A stretch of DNA of 7,008 nucleotides from Prevotellaceae bacterium (GCA_031288855.1 JAITQQ010000009.1:1-7008), one strand, 5' to 3'. Shown: positions 1 through 6,676, numbered from the stretch's first letter. Numbers and translations are program-made. The notes: generated from the letters alone by a model not told the origin.

Positions 1-765
1 GAAGAACTTGATTGGACGGTGCGCTTGGAAGTAGCGCCGCAATTGCCCAACAGCGGATTCGACGAATGGTTTCACGCATGGGGCTCGCCCAATGAAACGA
101 AAGAGCAAATCGGGCGCAACGCAACGGAAATGTTTTGGTGTACGACCAACGACCCCTTGGCAGGCTTTGAAACTACGAAAGTAGCCGGCGAGCATGGCGG
201 CTCAGGCGATTATGCCGCACAGTTGCACACCAACATGAAAGACGTGTTGGGCATCAGGAAACTCGGCGCAGCCGGGCTGTTTACCGGTTTTTTCAAATTA
301 AACCTCTCTTATCTTAATGACCCGGTGCGAATGACAAAAATGGGGCGACCGTTTTTGCTACGCCCCACAAAAGCGGTGTTCTCCGGAAAATATACGGCCG
401 GACATCCTTATTATATGGAAGACCCCGTCACCCACACGCCGGTGGAAACTTCCGGCAGCGACCGGGGAAGTTGCCGCGTGCGCCTTGAACACTGGAAAGA
501 CGCCGCCGGAAAAGTGCTGTATAATTACACGCCCGCTACGGAAGCGGAGTACGAGGCGGTAACCCGCACCGTAGTAGGCGAGGGGGAACTTATCATAAAC
601 CCTGTGCAGAATTGGACACGCATGGAAGTGCCTGTGTCGTATCAATCTCCCTTGCAGGTGACACACATTATCGTGGACTTTGCGTCGAGCAAAGACGGCG
701 CGTCGTTCCGCGGCGCCAACGGCAGTGTGTTGGCCATAGATAACTTTGAACTGCTGTATGACTAA
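1..765 (+). CDS. PCMD-domain protein, C-terminal part (5' end outside window)
   Basis: The frame is open from base 1 and ends at TAA 763-765, giving 254 residues without a start, so this is the C-terminal part of a longer protein. The GTG at base 19 is not a convincing start because the frame continues upstream of it. The segment from LPNSGFDEW onward looks like a PCMD domain (putative carbohydrate metabolism domain), a beta-sandwich found mainly in Bacteroidota surface proteins. Supporting features are the opening NxGFDEW, a central GRPFLLRPT-like stretch before a predicted beta-rich core, and the closing LAIDNFELLYD. Family members are usually secreted or lipid-anchored, but the N-terminus that would show this is missing. 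It probably forms an operon with the beta-barrel gene 6 bp downstream. The carbohydrate role is only a family label; no catalytic residue can be named. Confidence 0.75.
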   Translation, partial: EELDWTVRLEVAPQLPNSGFDEWFHAWGSPNETKEQIGRNATEMFWCTTNDPLAGFETTKVAGEHGGSGDYAAQLHTNMKDVLGIRKLGAAGLFTGFFKLNLSYLNDPVRMTKMGRPFLLRPTKAVFSGKYTAGHPYYMEDPVTHTPVETSGSDRGSCRVRLEHWKDAAGKVLYNYTPATEAEYEAVTRTVVGEGELIINPVQNWTRMEVPVSYQSPLQVTHIIVDFASSKDGASFRGANGSVLAIDNFELLYD

Positions 766-771
766 ATAATA

Positions 772-1560
772 ATGAAAAAGACAATTATTATCGGACTGTG
801 CGCCTTGTTTTCGGGCTTTTCTGCGGCGGCGCAGGAAGCGAAACAACAGCACGCTTTACAGGATAAGGCTTACGAATGGGCGGTGTCCGGGCAATTGGGC
901 TTGCAGGCAGGAGGGGCTATTCCCATTCCCATGTCGGCCTTGTCGGGCGGCAACGGTGCGGTGAATGCACAGGTTAAGGTATATCCGCGTTTGGCCGCCC
1001 GGGTGGGCAGGCGTTTGTCGGATAGATGGATGGTCTACGCTGGGCTGGATTACGCCTCATCGGGCATCACGGCGAAAGCCCGTGTGAAAAACCAGCGCAT
1101 CAAGGAAACCGATAAAAACAGCGGAGAACTCACGGTGAAATATTTCACCGGCGTGTCTTACGTCGAAATGGCGTTTGCTTATGCCGAATTTCCGGTATAT
1201 GCCGAATATTCCATTTCGCAACGCAACAAGCTGCTCATGGGATTATACGGCGGCTACAAAGTGAGCGGGAAGTTTGAAACCACAGCGGTGAAAGGCTTTA
1301 CCAGCGACAATCCGAACAATGTGCATGCAGAAGTGCGCCCTTCCGACAATATCCGAAGCAATTTCTCGAACGACCTCCGCAGTTGGGATTTCGGCGTGTT
1401 GTTGGGCTATGAATTTGCGGTGTTTTCACGCCTCAATGCAGGGCTGCACTTGAATTTCAGCCCTTTTGATATTTTCAAATCCGACGTGGATTATTTCGAT
1501 TACACCATGCATCCGTTGCGCGGCTCTATCATGGTCAGTTACGATTTGTTCCGAAGGTAA
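772..1560 (+). CDS. Outer-membrane beta-barrel (porin-like) protein
   Basis: This is a complete protein of 262 residues. Residues 1-20 form a type I signal peptide: MKK, a hydrophobic core, then AAA before QE, so cleavage after Ala20 is likely. Cys10 lies inside the hydrophobic core and is not in a lipobox. The mature chain of about 242 residues has alternating polar/aromatic amphipathic strands separated by turns. Clear ones lie at about 75-96, 137-166 (FPVYAEYSISQRNKLLMGLYGGY), 203-229 (WDFGVLLGYEF then a GLHLNF strand) and 248-259. This resembles the small 8-10 stranded barrels of the Bacteroidota outer-membrane beta-barrel (PF13568-like) group. It likely sits in the outer membrane; no substrate or partner can be read from the sequence. 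The start is 6 bp after the upstream PCMD stop and has no Shine-Dalgarno sequence. The stop lies 7 bp from that of the convergent maf gene. Confidence 0.75.
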   Translation: MKKTIIIGLCALFSGFSAAAQEAKQQHALQDKAYEWAVSGQLGLQAGGAIPIPMSALSGGNGAVNAQVKVYPRLAARVGRRLSDRWMVYAGLDYASSGITAKARVKNQRIKETDKNSGELTVKYFTGVSYVEMAFAYAEFPVYAEYSISQRNKLLMGLYGGYKVSGKFETTAVKGFTSDNPNNVHAEVRPSDNIRSNFSNDLRSWDFGVLLGYEFAVFSRLNAGLHLNFSPFDIFKSDVDYFDYTMHPLRGSIMVSYDLFRR

Positions 1561-1567
1561 ATTTGCC

Positions 1568-2173
1568 TCATTCCTGCGCGGGCTTTTCCAGAAATTTGCT
1601 CAACTCTACATACAACCGTTGTGTGGGCAATCCCATGACATTAAAATAAGACCCCTCAATGTGCTCGATGCCGATGTAGCCAATCCATTCCTGCACGCCA
1701 TAAGCGCCCGCCTTGTCGAAAGGCTTGTACGTTTCCACATAATAGGAAATTTCGACCGGCGACAGTTGCCGGAACGTGACGGCAGAACAAACAGTAAAAC
1801 ATTTTTCGTGGTGGCGGGTGCGCATGCAAATCCCTGTAAACACCTCATGCCGGTTTCCCGAGAGGGTTTGCAGCATGCGGGCGGCGTCGCGGGCGTTAGC
1901 CGGCTTGCCAAGCACCTGCCCTTTGCACGCCACAATCGTGTCGGCGGTGAGCAACAGTTCATTGTCCGACAGGCTGCGGGGAAACGCCTGTGATTTCAGC
2001 TTGGCAAGAAATTCGGGTATCTTGTCGGGCGGGAGCTCTGGAGGGTATGTTTCGTCAATATCTTGCCCCAATTCCACTACATAACTGATTCCCATTCCTT
2101 TTAACAACTCTTTTCGCCTTGGGGAATTAGATGCTAGAATTACCTGATAATCTTTTATTTGGTTTAGTAACAT
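1568..2173 (-). CDS. maf: Maf family nucleoside triphosphate pyrophosphatase (dTTP/UTP type)
   Basis: A complete Maf/YhdE-type protein of 201 residues, close to the usual family length. Visible motifs: ASNSPRR at 14-20 (phosphate-binding loop), DETY at 40-43, TADT at 76-79 with the probable catalytic Asp78, VLGKP at 87-91, SGNRHEVFTG at 105-114, and DKAGAYGVQ at 153-161. The family hydrolyses non-canonical or excess nucleoside triphosphates to monophosphate and pyrophosphate in the cytoplasm. The YhdE-like subgroup prefers dTTP and UTP and is linked to septum inhibition in Bacillus. I infer this subgroup from the KAGAYGVQ motif, not from assay. The ATG follows the TAA of the exonuclease gene directly (TAAATG), so translation is probably coupled. 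It is the last gene of the recQ operon seen here. Substrate choice remains the least sure point. Confidence 0.93.
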   Translation of the reverse strand: MLLNQIKDYQVILASNSPRRKELLKGMGISYVVELGQDIDETYPPELPPDKIPEFLAKLKSQAFPRSLSDNELLLTADTIVACKGQVLGKPANARDAARMLQTLSGNRHEVFTGICMRTRHHEKCFTVCSAVTFRQLSPVEISYYVETYKPFDKAGAYGVQEWIGYIGIEHIEGSYFNVMGLPTQRLYVELSKFLEKPAQE

Positions 2174-2800
2174 TTAAATTATATTAAGTAACTCATCAGT
2201 TATGAACTCTGTTTCGATGTTTTTTATTTCCCTTATATCTTGGAGCTTGAGGTATATTTCGCGGCAAATCCATGCATCGGTGGCAGCATAGCGTTGTTGG
2301 GCGTCGGAAAGGTCGTGCCGTTCCCAGTTTGACAGGCGTTGGCTTTTCGAAATGGTGGCGTTGAGGATTATTTCGCTGAGCGTTTTAAGCGCTTTATATT
2401 GTACGATGCCGTATTTTTCCACCACTTTCTGAATATCAATGAATGATTTGGGCAGAAACGGCGTAAGGCGTTGCAACGTTCTGATGTCGTCGTGGATGGC
2501 AGCACCTATTTTAATCACCTTGGGGTTGGCAAGCAGGTTGCATATACTTTCGGGAAGGCCTATTTTGTTCAACCTGAAAAGGTAGGCGCGTTTATCGTCG
2601 GAGAGCTGCAACAAAGCCACCTTCCGGCTCAGGCTTTCTAAACGGTTAAAAGCAGGCCGCGTTTCGGTATCGAATCCCAATATTTTTTGTTCCGACAAAT
2701 ACGCTATTGCGTTGGCGCATTTTTCGGAGTTGTCCACTACAATAGTTTCTCCTTCAAAAAAGATGACCTTTTTAGGCATGCCATCGGATTGTTCCATCAT
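2174..2800 (-). CDS. 3'-5' exonuclease, DEDDy type, WRN-exonuclease-like
   Basis: A protein of 208 residues consisting almost entirely of one RNase D/WRN-type exonuclease domain. ExoI is GFDTE with Asp44 and Glu46. ExoII is IGAAIHDDIRTL with Asp105 as the likely metal ligand. ExoIII is YAATDA with Tyr171 and Asp175, the DEDDy signature. The spacing and the SNW...LSDAQQRYAATDA block closely recall the exonuclease domain of human WRN (recalled SNW...LTEDQKLYAATDA). It should remove nucleotides from DNA 3' ends using two metal ions. There is no HRDC domain, which argues against true RNase D. The start at 2800 overlaps the recQ end by 29 bases. A second ATG at 2779 (MPKKVIFF) would leave an 8-base overlap, remove seven poorly motivated residues, and may be the true start. 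Its place between recQ and maf suggests DNA maintenance. Confidence 0.88.
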   Translation of the reverse strand: MMEQSDGMPKKVIFFEGETIVVDNSEKCANAIAYLSEQKILGFDTETRPAFNRLESLSRKVALLQLSDDKRAYLFRLNKIGLPESICNLLANPKVIKIGAAIHDDIRTLQRLTPFLPKSFIDIQKVVEKYGIVQYKALKTLSEIILNATISKSQRLSNWERHDLSDAQQRYAATDAWICREIYLKLQDIREIKNIETEFITDELLNII

Positions 2801-4676
2801 TCGCTTCGTCTATTTTTTTGTTTTCCATTAACCACCGCAATACCTTTAACGCCTTTTCGCTGTTTCCCTGCAGGCTGTCTACGCATTGTTCAATGGTGTA
2901 ATTATTTTCGTGAATTGTCTTTTTTAGTCGCTCAAGCAACAGGTCAAATTCATACCGGCTCAGGTCGAGTTCATTGCGGGACACACACACATCGCACCGG
3001 CCGCAGCGCAGGCTGTGGGTTTCCCCGAAATAGCCGAGCAGTTGTTGGCTTCGGCATTGCGTAGTTGAAGCCGCATATTGTAGCATGGCGTCCATACGTT
3101 GTTCGTACCGCTGTTTGCGCATTCGGTAATTTTCCGGCGAAATATATAAGTTTTTTTCATGCAAGCGCTCTTCATTAAAAATAATCAATGGGGTGCGTTT
3201 TTTAGGAATATACTCGATAACGCGCATTTGCGAAAGACGGAGCAAAAAGTTTGCCACTTCTTCCTCTGTAATGCCCTTCGTTTTTGCAATTTGTTGTTCG
3301 TCAATATTCACATAAGTTGAAAAAAGGCCGCTGTAAAGGCGCAACAGCGTCTTGATAAATTGGTCAAGCGTAGCGTTGGCTACTTGTATGCTATACAAAT
3401 CATCGTGGTCCATCAGGAACATGATGCGGGTGGGGTTGTCTAACTCATCGGTAATTTCGAAATAGCCTTCGCGTTGCAGGCATTGCAAGGCATTGTAGGC
3501 CGTGAGCGAATGAATTCCGTAGCGGTTTGAGAAATCTATCAGATTAAAACCGTGCGTAGTGCCTTTTCCCGCTTCATAAGGCAGGTTATAATAAGAATAA
3601 ATATCCTGATATATTTTTTTTATGGTTTCGAGCGAAGGGAAGGAAATTTGGAAACGTTGCATCATTTTCAACCTGTCCGAGTCGTTGTAGAGCAACACCG
3701 CGTATGCGGTTTTCTCGTCGCGCCCGCCGCGCCCGGCTTCCTGAAAATACGCCTCGATGCTTTCGGGAAGTTCCATGTGAATCACCACGCGCACGTCGGG
3801 TTTGTCTATGCCCATGCCGAAAGCGTTGGTGCAAACCATTATCCGGGTGTTTCCCTGTTTCCAACTGTCCTGTTTTTTACTGCGTACTTCGGCGTTTAGC
3901 CCTGCATGATAATGGTCGGCGCTGATGTGGTGTTTCAGCAGTAAATCCGCTATGTCTTTCGTCGATTTGCGGTTGCGCACATACACAATACCTGTGCCCT
4001 GAATGGTGTGGCTTATTTTCAGCAACATTTTAAGTTTGTCTTCCGTTTGCCGCACGACATATATCAGGTTTTTGCGTGCAAAACTTTTTTGCAGCAGGTT
4101 TTTTTCCTTGAAATGCAGTTTATCCATAATATCCTGCGCCACTTCCGGCGTGGCTGTAGCCGTCACGGCCAACACCGGCGCATCGGGAATGAGCGGGCGG
4201 GTTTCGGCAATTTGCAGGTAGGAGGGGCGGAAATCATATCCCCACTGTGAGATACAATGCGCCTCGTCAACGGTAAGCAGGTTGACATTCATGTTTTGCA
4301 CCCGCACGCGGAAAAGTTCCGTGCCCAACCGTTCGGGCGAGAGGTAGAGGAACTTGTAATTGCCGTAAGCGGCATTGTCGAACGCCACATCCATTTCGTG
4401 TGCGGTCATGCCCGAATAGATGGCTAACGCTTTGATGCCGCGTTGTTTCAGGTTTTCCACCTGGTCTTTCATGAGTGCGATTAGCGGCGTAACTACTAAG
4501 CAAATACCTTCTTTCGCCAGCGCAGGGACCTGAAAAGTGATGGACTTTCCCCCGCCGGTGGGCATGAGCGCTAACGTATCCCGGCCGTGGTACACATCGT
4601 CCACAATTTGTTCTTGTAAAGGCCTGAAATCGCTGTAACCCCAGTATTGTTGAAGTATTTTACGATATAAACTCAA
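2772..4676 (-). CDS. recQ: RecQ family ATP-dependent DNA helicase (TTG start)
   Basis: A superfamily 2 helicase of 634 residues that unwinds DNA 3'-5' in recombination and fork repair. Numbered from the TTG at 4676: motif 0 YWGYSDFRPLQ at 11-21, Walker A MPTGGGKS at 38-45 (Lys44), TPLIALMKDQ at 63-72, DEAH at 137-140 followed by the RecQ aromatic loop CISQWGYDFRPS, AVTATAT at 170-176, FGMGIDKPDVR at 286-296, and QEAGRGGRDE at 312-321. The zinc cysteines are 541, 558, 561 and 564, with the C-X16-C-X2-C-X2-C spacing of E. coli RecQ but about 160 residues later. The intervening part contains winged-helix-like segments, and a further helical/winged segment follows the zinc site; no HRDC is evident. 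The frame stays open to 4760, but the extra 28 residues are encoded by the promoter region. TTG at 4676 gives the usual short N-terminus and lies just after a -7 box. Confidence 0.94.
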   Translation of the reverse strand: MSLYRKILQQYWGYSDFRPLQEQIVDDVYHGRDTLALMPTGGGKSITFQVPALAKEGICLVVTPLIALMKDQVENLKQRGIKALAIYSGMTAHEMDVAFDNAAYGNYKFLYLSPERLGTELFRVRVQNMNVNLLTVDEAHCISQWGYDFRPSYLQIAETRPLIPDAPVLAVTATATPEVAQDIMDKLHFKEKNLLQKSFARKNLIYVVRQTEDKLKMLLKISHTIQGTGIVYVRNRKSTKDIADLLLKHHISADHYHAGLNAEVRSKKQDSWKQGNTRIMVCTNAFGMGIDKPDVRVVIHMELPESIEAYFQEAGRGGRDEKTAYAVLLYNDSDRLKMMQRFQISFPSLETIKKIYQDIYSYYNLPYEAGKGTTHGFNLIDFSNRYGIHSLTAYNALQCLQREGYFEITDELDNPTRIMFLMDHDDLYSIQVANATLDQFIKTLLRLYSGLFSTYVNIDEQQIAKTKGITEEEVANFLLRLSQMRVIEYIPKKRTPLIIFNEERLHEKNLYISPENYRMRKQRYEQRMDAMLQYAASTTQCRSQQLLGYFGETHSLRCGRCDVCVSRNELDLSRYEFDLLLERLKKTIHENNYTIEQCVDSLQGNSEKALKVLRWLMENKKIDEANDGTIRWHA

Positions 4677-4694
4677 ACGCGATAGATAAATATA

Positions 4695-4702
4695 CAAAGT
4701 TA
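4695..4702 (-). promoter_or_regulatory. Predicted -7 box of the recQ operon promoter
   Basis: On the minus strand this reads TAACTTTG, matching the Bacteroidota -7 consensus TAnnTTTG. It ends 18 bases before the TTG codon proposed as the recQ start, so the leader would be very short. No good TTTG is present at the expected -33 distance (around 4723-4726, minus strand GCAC). The assignment therefore rests on the -7 box and its position. Confidence 0.55.
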
Positions 4703-4715
4703 ATAAAAAAAATGT

Positions 4716-4723
4716 TATCTTTG
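4716..4723 (+). promoter_or_regulatory. Predicted -7 box of the pckA promoter
   Basis: TATCTTTG matches the Bacteroidota -7 consensus TAnnTTTG and lies 30 bases before the pckA ATG, leaving a leader of roughly 25 bases. The expected -33 site around 4692-4695 reads ATAC and is not a match. The promoter may rely on an activator or on the A/T-rich tract between the two divergent boxes; that part is inference. Confidence 0.6.
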
Positions 4724-4741
4724 TGCCTTTAAATTTTAAAC

Positions 4742-4746
4742 AGGAG
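4742..4746 (+). promoter_or_regulatory. Shine-Dalgarno site of pckA
   Basis: AGGAG lies 7 bases before the ATG at 4754 within an A-rich leader. It is the only strong purine-rich ribosome binding site in the window, which fixes the pckA start and suggests high translation. Confidence 0.75.
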
Positions 4747-4753
4747 AAAAAAT

Positions 4754-6346
4754 ATGTCAAATCTCGATTTAAGCAAGTATGGTATTACCGGCGTGAAAGA
4801 AGTAGTACACAATCCTTCGTACGAACAGTTATTCAAAGATGAAGTTGACCCCCGGAATGAGGGGTTTGAAAAAGGTGTATTGACCAATACCGGCGCGGTG
4901 GCCGTGAAAACAGGCGTGTTTACCGGCCGTTCGCCTAAAGACCGTTACATTGTGAAAGACGCCGTATCGGAAAACACCATTTGGTGGGACGGAACTATTA
5001 ACCGCCCTGTAACCGGCGCTGTGTGGAGTGAGTTGAAGGGTTTGGTGCAAAACCAACTGTCGAATAAAAACAGGCTTTACGTAGTCGATACTTTTTGCGG
5101 CACGAACAAGGACACGCGCATGAAGGTGCGGTTTATTATGGAAGTGGCTTGGCAAGCGCACTTTGTGACGAACATGTTCATCCGTCCGTCGCACTACGAA
5201 CTGGCCAATTACGGAGAGCCCGATTTCGTGGTGATGAACGGCTCAAAATGTACCAACCCGAAATGGAAGGAACACGGCTTGAATTCGGAGGTTTTCGTAT
5301 TGTTCAACCTTACGGAAAAAATGCAAATCATCGGCGGCACGTGGTATGGCGGCGAAATGAAAAAAGGCATGTTCTCCATGATGAATTATTACCTGCCGCA
5401 GAAAGGCATGGCTTCTATGCACTGCTCGGCCAATGTGGGCGAAAAAGGCGATGTAGCGGTCTTCTTCGGCTTGTCGGGCACCGGAAAAACCACCTTGTCG
5501 GCCGACCCGAAGCGTTACCTTATCGGTGACGACGAACACGGCTGGGACGACAAAGGCGTGTTTAACTACGAGGGCGGCTGTTATGCCAAGACCATTAACC
5601 TGAGCGAAGAAAACGAGCCCGACATCTGGCGTGCCATCCGCCGCGACGCCTTGCTCGAAAACGTAACGGTGCGTCAGGATGGCGCTATCGATTTTGCCGA
5701 CGGTTCTGTAACTGAAAATACCCGCGTGTCTTATCCGATTTATTTTATCAATAAAATTGTGTTGCCCTCGAAAGCAGGGCACGCCAGCAAGATTATTTAT
5801 CTTTCGGCCGACGCTTTCGGCGTGTTGCCTCCTGTATCTATTTTAGACGATGCTCAGGCGCAATACCACTTCCTGTGCGGTTATACGTCGAAGCTGGCAG
5901 GCACCGAGCGGGGCATCACCGAGCCGCTGCCTTCGTTTTCTCCCGCCTTCGGCGAAGCGTTTTTAACCTTGCATCCCACAGTATATGCTTCTACCTTGTC
6001 GAAAAAAATGAAAGAGCACGGCGCAAAAGCCTATTTGGTAAATACCGGTTGGAACGGCACAGGCAAGCGCATTTCCATCAAGGATACCCGCGCCATTATT
6101 GACGCCATTATCGACGGCTCTATTGAAAAAGCCGAAACGGTAAAAGTTCCTATTCTCAACCTCACGGCGCCGAAGAAGTTGAATAACGTGTCGGATGGTA
6201 TTCTTGACCCGCGCGAAACGTACAAGGATGTGAAAGAATGGGAAGAAAAAGCCCGCAGCCTTGGCGCTAAGTACGTGAAGAACTTTGAGCAGTACACCGA
6301 TACGCCTGCCGGCAAGGCATTGATTCCGGCCGGCCCGCAACTGTAG
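4754..6346 (+). CDS. pckA: Phosphoenolpyruvate carboxykinase (ATP-dependent)
   Basis: A complete protein of 530 residues, the normal length for the ATP-type enzyme. It interconverts oxaloacetate plus ATP with phosphoenolpyruvate, CO2 and ADP in the cytoplasm. In many anaerobic Bacteroidota it is thought to run toward CO2 fixation to oxaloacetate for succinate formation; the direction here is inferred. Visible sites are the substrate-binding FTGRSPKDR at 56-64 (Arg59), [14 protein letters not shown] at 195-208 with the metal-ligand Lys204, His223 in MHCSANVG, the P-loop [11 protein letters not shown] at 239-249 (Lys245), the metal-binding GDDEHGWDD at 258-266 (Asp260), TRVSYP with Arg324, and the adenine/lid region GWNGTGKR at 432-439. 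All expected catalytic residues are present. It is transcribed alone, divergently from recQ, has its own promoter and Shine-Dalgarno site, and ends in an intrinsic terminator. Confidence 0.98.
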   Translation: MSNLDLSKYGITGVKEVVHNPSYEQLFKDEVDPRNEGFEKGVLTNTGAVAVKTGVFTGRSPKDRYIVKDAVSENTIWWDGTINRPVTGAVWSELKGLVQNQLSNKNRLYVVDTFCGTNKDTRMKVRFIMEVAWQAHFVTNMFIRPSHYELANYGEPDFVVMNGSKCTNPKWKEHGLNSEVFVLFNLTEKMQIIGGTWYGGEMKKGMFSMMNYYLPQKGMASMHCSANVGEKGDVAVFFGLSGTGKTTLSADPKRYLIGDDEHGWDDKGVFNYEGGCYAKTINLSEENEPDIWRAIRRDALLENVTVRQDGAIDFADGSVTENTRVSYPIYFINKIVLPSKAGHASKIIYLSADAFGVLPPVSILDDAQAQYHFLCGYTSKLAGTERGITEPLPSFSPAFGEAFLTLHPTVYASTLSKKMKEHGAKAYLVNTGWNGTGKRISIKDTRAIIDAIIDGSIEKAETVKVPILNLTAPKKLNNVSDGILDPRETYKDVKEWEEKARSLGAKYVKNFEQYTDTPAGKALIPAGPQL

Positions 6347-6367
6347 TCGTTTGTACATATAATAAAG

Positions 6368-6398
6368 AAACGAGGGAAATAAAAACCCTCGTTTTTTT
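6368..6398 (+). terminator. Intrinsic terminator of pckA
   Basis: A perfect 9-bp stem, AAACGAGGG (6368-6376) with CCCTCGTTT (6386-6394), encloses a 9-base A-rich loop. The 3' arm runs into seven consecutive T (6392-6398). It starts 22 bases after the pckA stop. The opposite strand has only a broken T-rich tail (TTTCTTTATT), so it should act mainly on plus-strand transcripts and insulate hicAB from pckA. Confidence 0.92.
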
Positions 6399-6407
6399 GT
6401 GCAAAAA

Positions 6408-6439
6408 TTTGCGAGTATTACAAAAATGTAGTACATTTG
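6408..6439 (+). promoter_or_regulatory. Predicted hicAB promoter (-33 TTTG, -7 TACATTTG)
   Basis: TTTG at 6408-6411 and TACATTTG at 6432-6439 are separated by 20 bases. This is an almost ideal match to the Bacteroidota sigma-ABfr promoter (TTTG, 19-21 bases, TAnnTTTG). The -7 box ends 26 bases before the hicA ATG, and the promoter sits just after the pckA terminator. It is the best promoter match seen in the window. Confidence 0.75.
6424..6438. promoter_or_regulatory. Palindrome over the hicAB -7 box, candidate operator
   Basis: AAATGTA and TACATTT form a perfect 7-bp inverted repeat around a single G (6431). Its right arm covers seven of the eight bases of the -7 box, so a protein bound here would block RNA polymerase. 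HicB proteins with C-terminal DNA-binding domains are known to repress their own operon through palindromes; binding at this one is inferred. Confidence 0.5.
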
Positions 6440-6465
6440 TGCTGTCTAAATAAAAGGCACTTAAA

Positions 6466-6648
6466 ATGAAGTGGTCGGAACTAAGACGTATTGTGGAAAA
6501 AGAAGGATGGTATCTTTACCGGCATGGCGGCAAGCATGATATTTACCGGCATCCAGAAAAGGATTATCCTATTGAAATTGAACGACACGACAGCCAAGAA
6601 GTAGGGAGAGGAATATTTTATAAATTGAAAAAGCAGATAGGATTTTAA
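6466..6648 (+). CDS. hicA: HicA family toxin (mRNA interferase)
   Basis: A small basic protein of 60 residues, the usual HicA size, with a dsRBD-like alpha-beta-beta-beta-alpha pattern. The N-terminal helix MKWSELRRIVEKEGW leads to strand YLYRHGGKHDIYRHP, which carries His24, the position of the catalytic histidine in HicA toxins. A further strand (PIEIERH) and a C-terminal helix ending LKKQIGF follow. HicA cleaves mRNA in the translating cell and stops growth until neutralised by HicB. Here GKHD replaces the commoner GSHH, which I recall as a normal Bacteroidota form. The ATG is preceded by a weak AAAAGG at 6452-6457. It is the first gene of a two-gene operon, hicB beginning 28 bp downstream, with a dedicated promoter and a probable operator. 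The sequence is visibly more A/T-rich than pckA. Confidence 0.92.
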   Translation: MKWSELRRIVEKEGWYLYRHGGKHDIYRHPEKDYPIEIERHDSQEVGRGIFYKLKKQIGF

Positions 6649-6676
6649 TTCCTGTTCAATTTTTAAATAAATTAAT

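Noticed and set aside
358..852. Open frame of 164 codons on the minus strand
   Set aside because: It lies antisense to the PCMD gene and the start of the barrel gene, is Arg/His-rich with no recognisable domain, and reflects codon bias of the real genes.
1466..1993. Open frame of 175 codons on the plus strand across the barrel-maf junction
   Set aside because: It is antisense to the well-supported maf gene and in a wrong frame of the barrel gene; no domain pattern.
2174..2800. Annotation of the exonuclease as RNase D (rnd)
   Set aside because: It has only the exonuclease domain, lacks HRDC, and the ExoIII block looks closer to WRN exonuclease; a gene symbol would overstate what can be seen.
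4677..4760. N-terminal extension of RecQ with a hydrophobic, membrane-like segment
   Set aside because: It would start at a TTG inside pckA and be encoded by the divergent promoter region; the hydrophobicity follows from T-rich codons in the A/T-rich spacer.
5243..5782. Open frame of 179 codons on the minus strand inside pckA
   Set aside because: It is fully antisense to strongly conserved pckA coding sequence and shows no signal, motif or promoter.
6352..6357. TGTACA palindrome after the pckA stop as a second HicB site
   Set aside because: Six-base palindromes are common by chance, and it lies upstream of the terminator, far from the hicA promoter.
5963..6436. Open frame of 157 codons on the minus strand over the pckA 3' end and terminator
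   Set aside because: It reads through the terminator stem and pckA antisense; composition is typical of a shadow frame.
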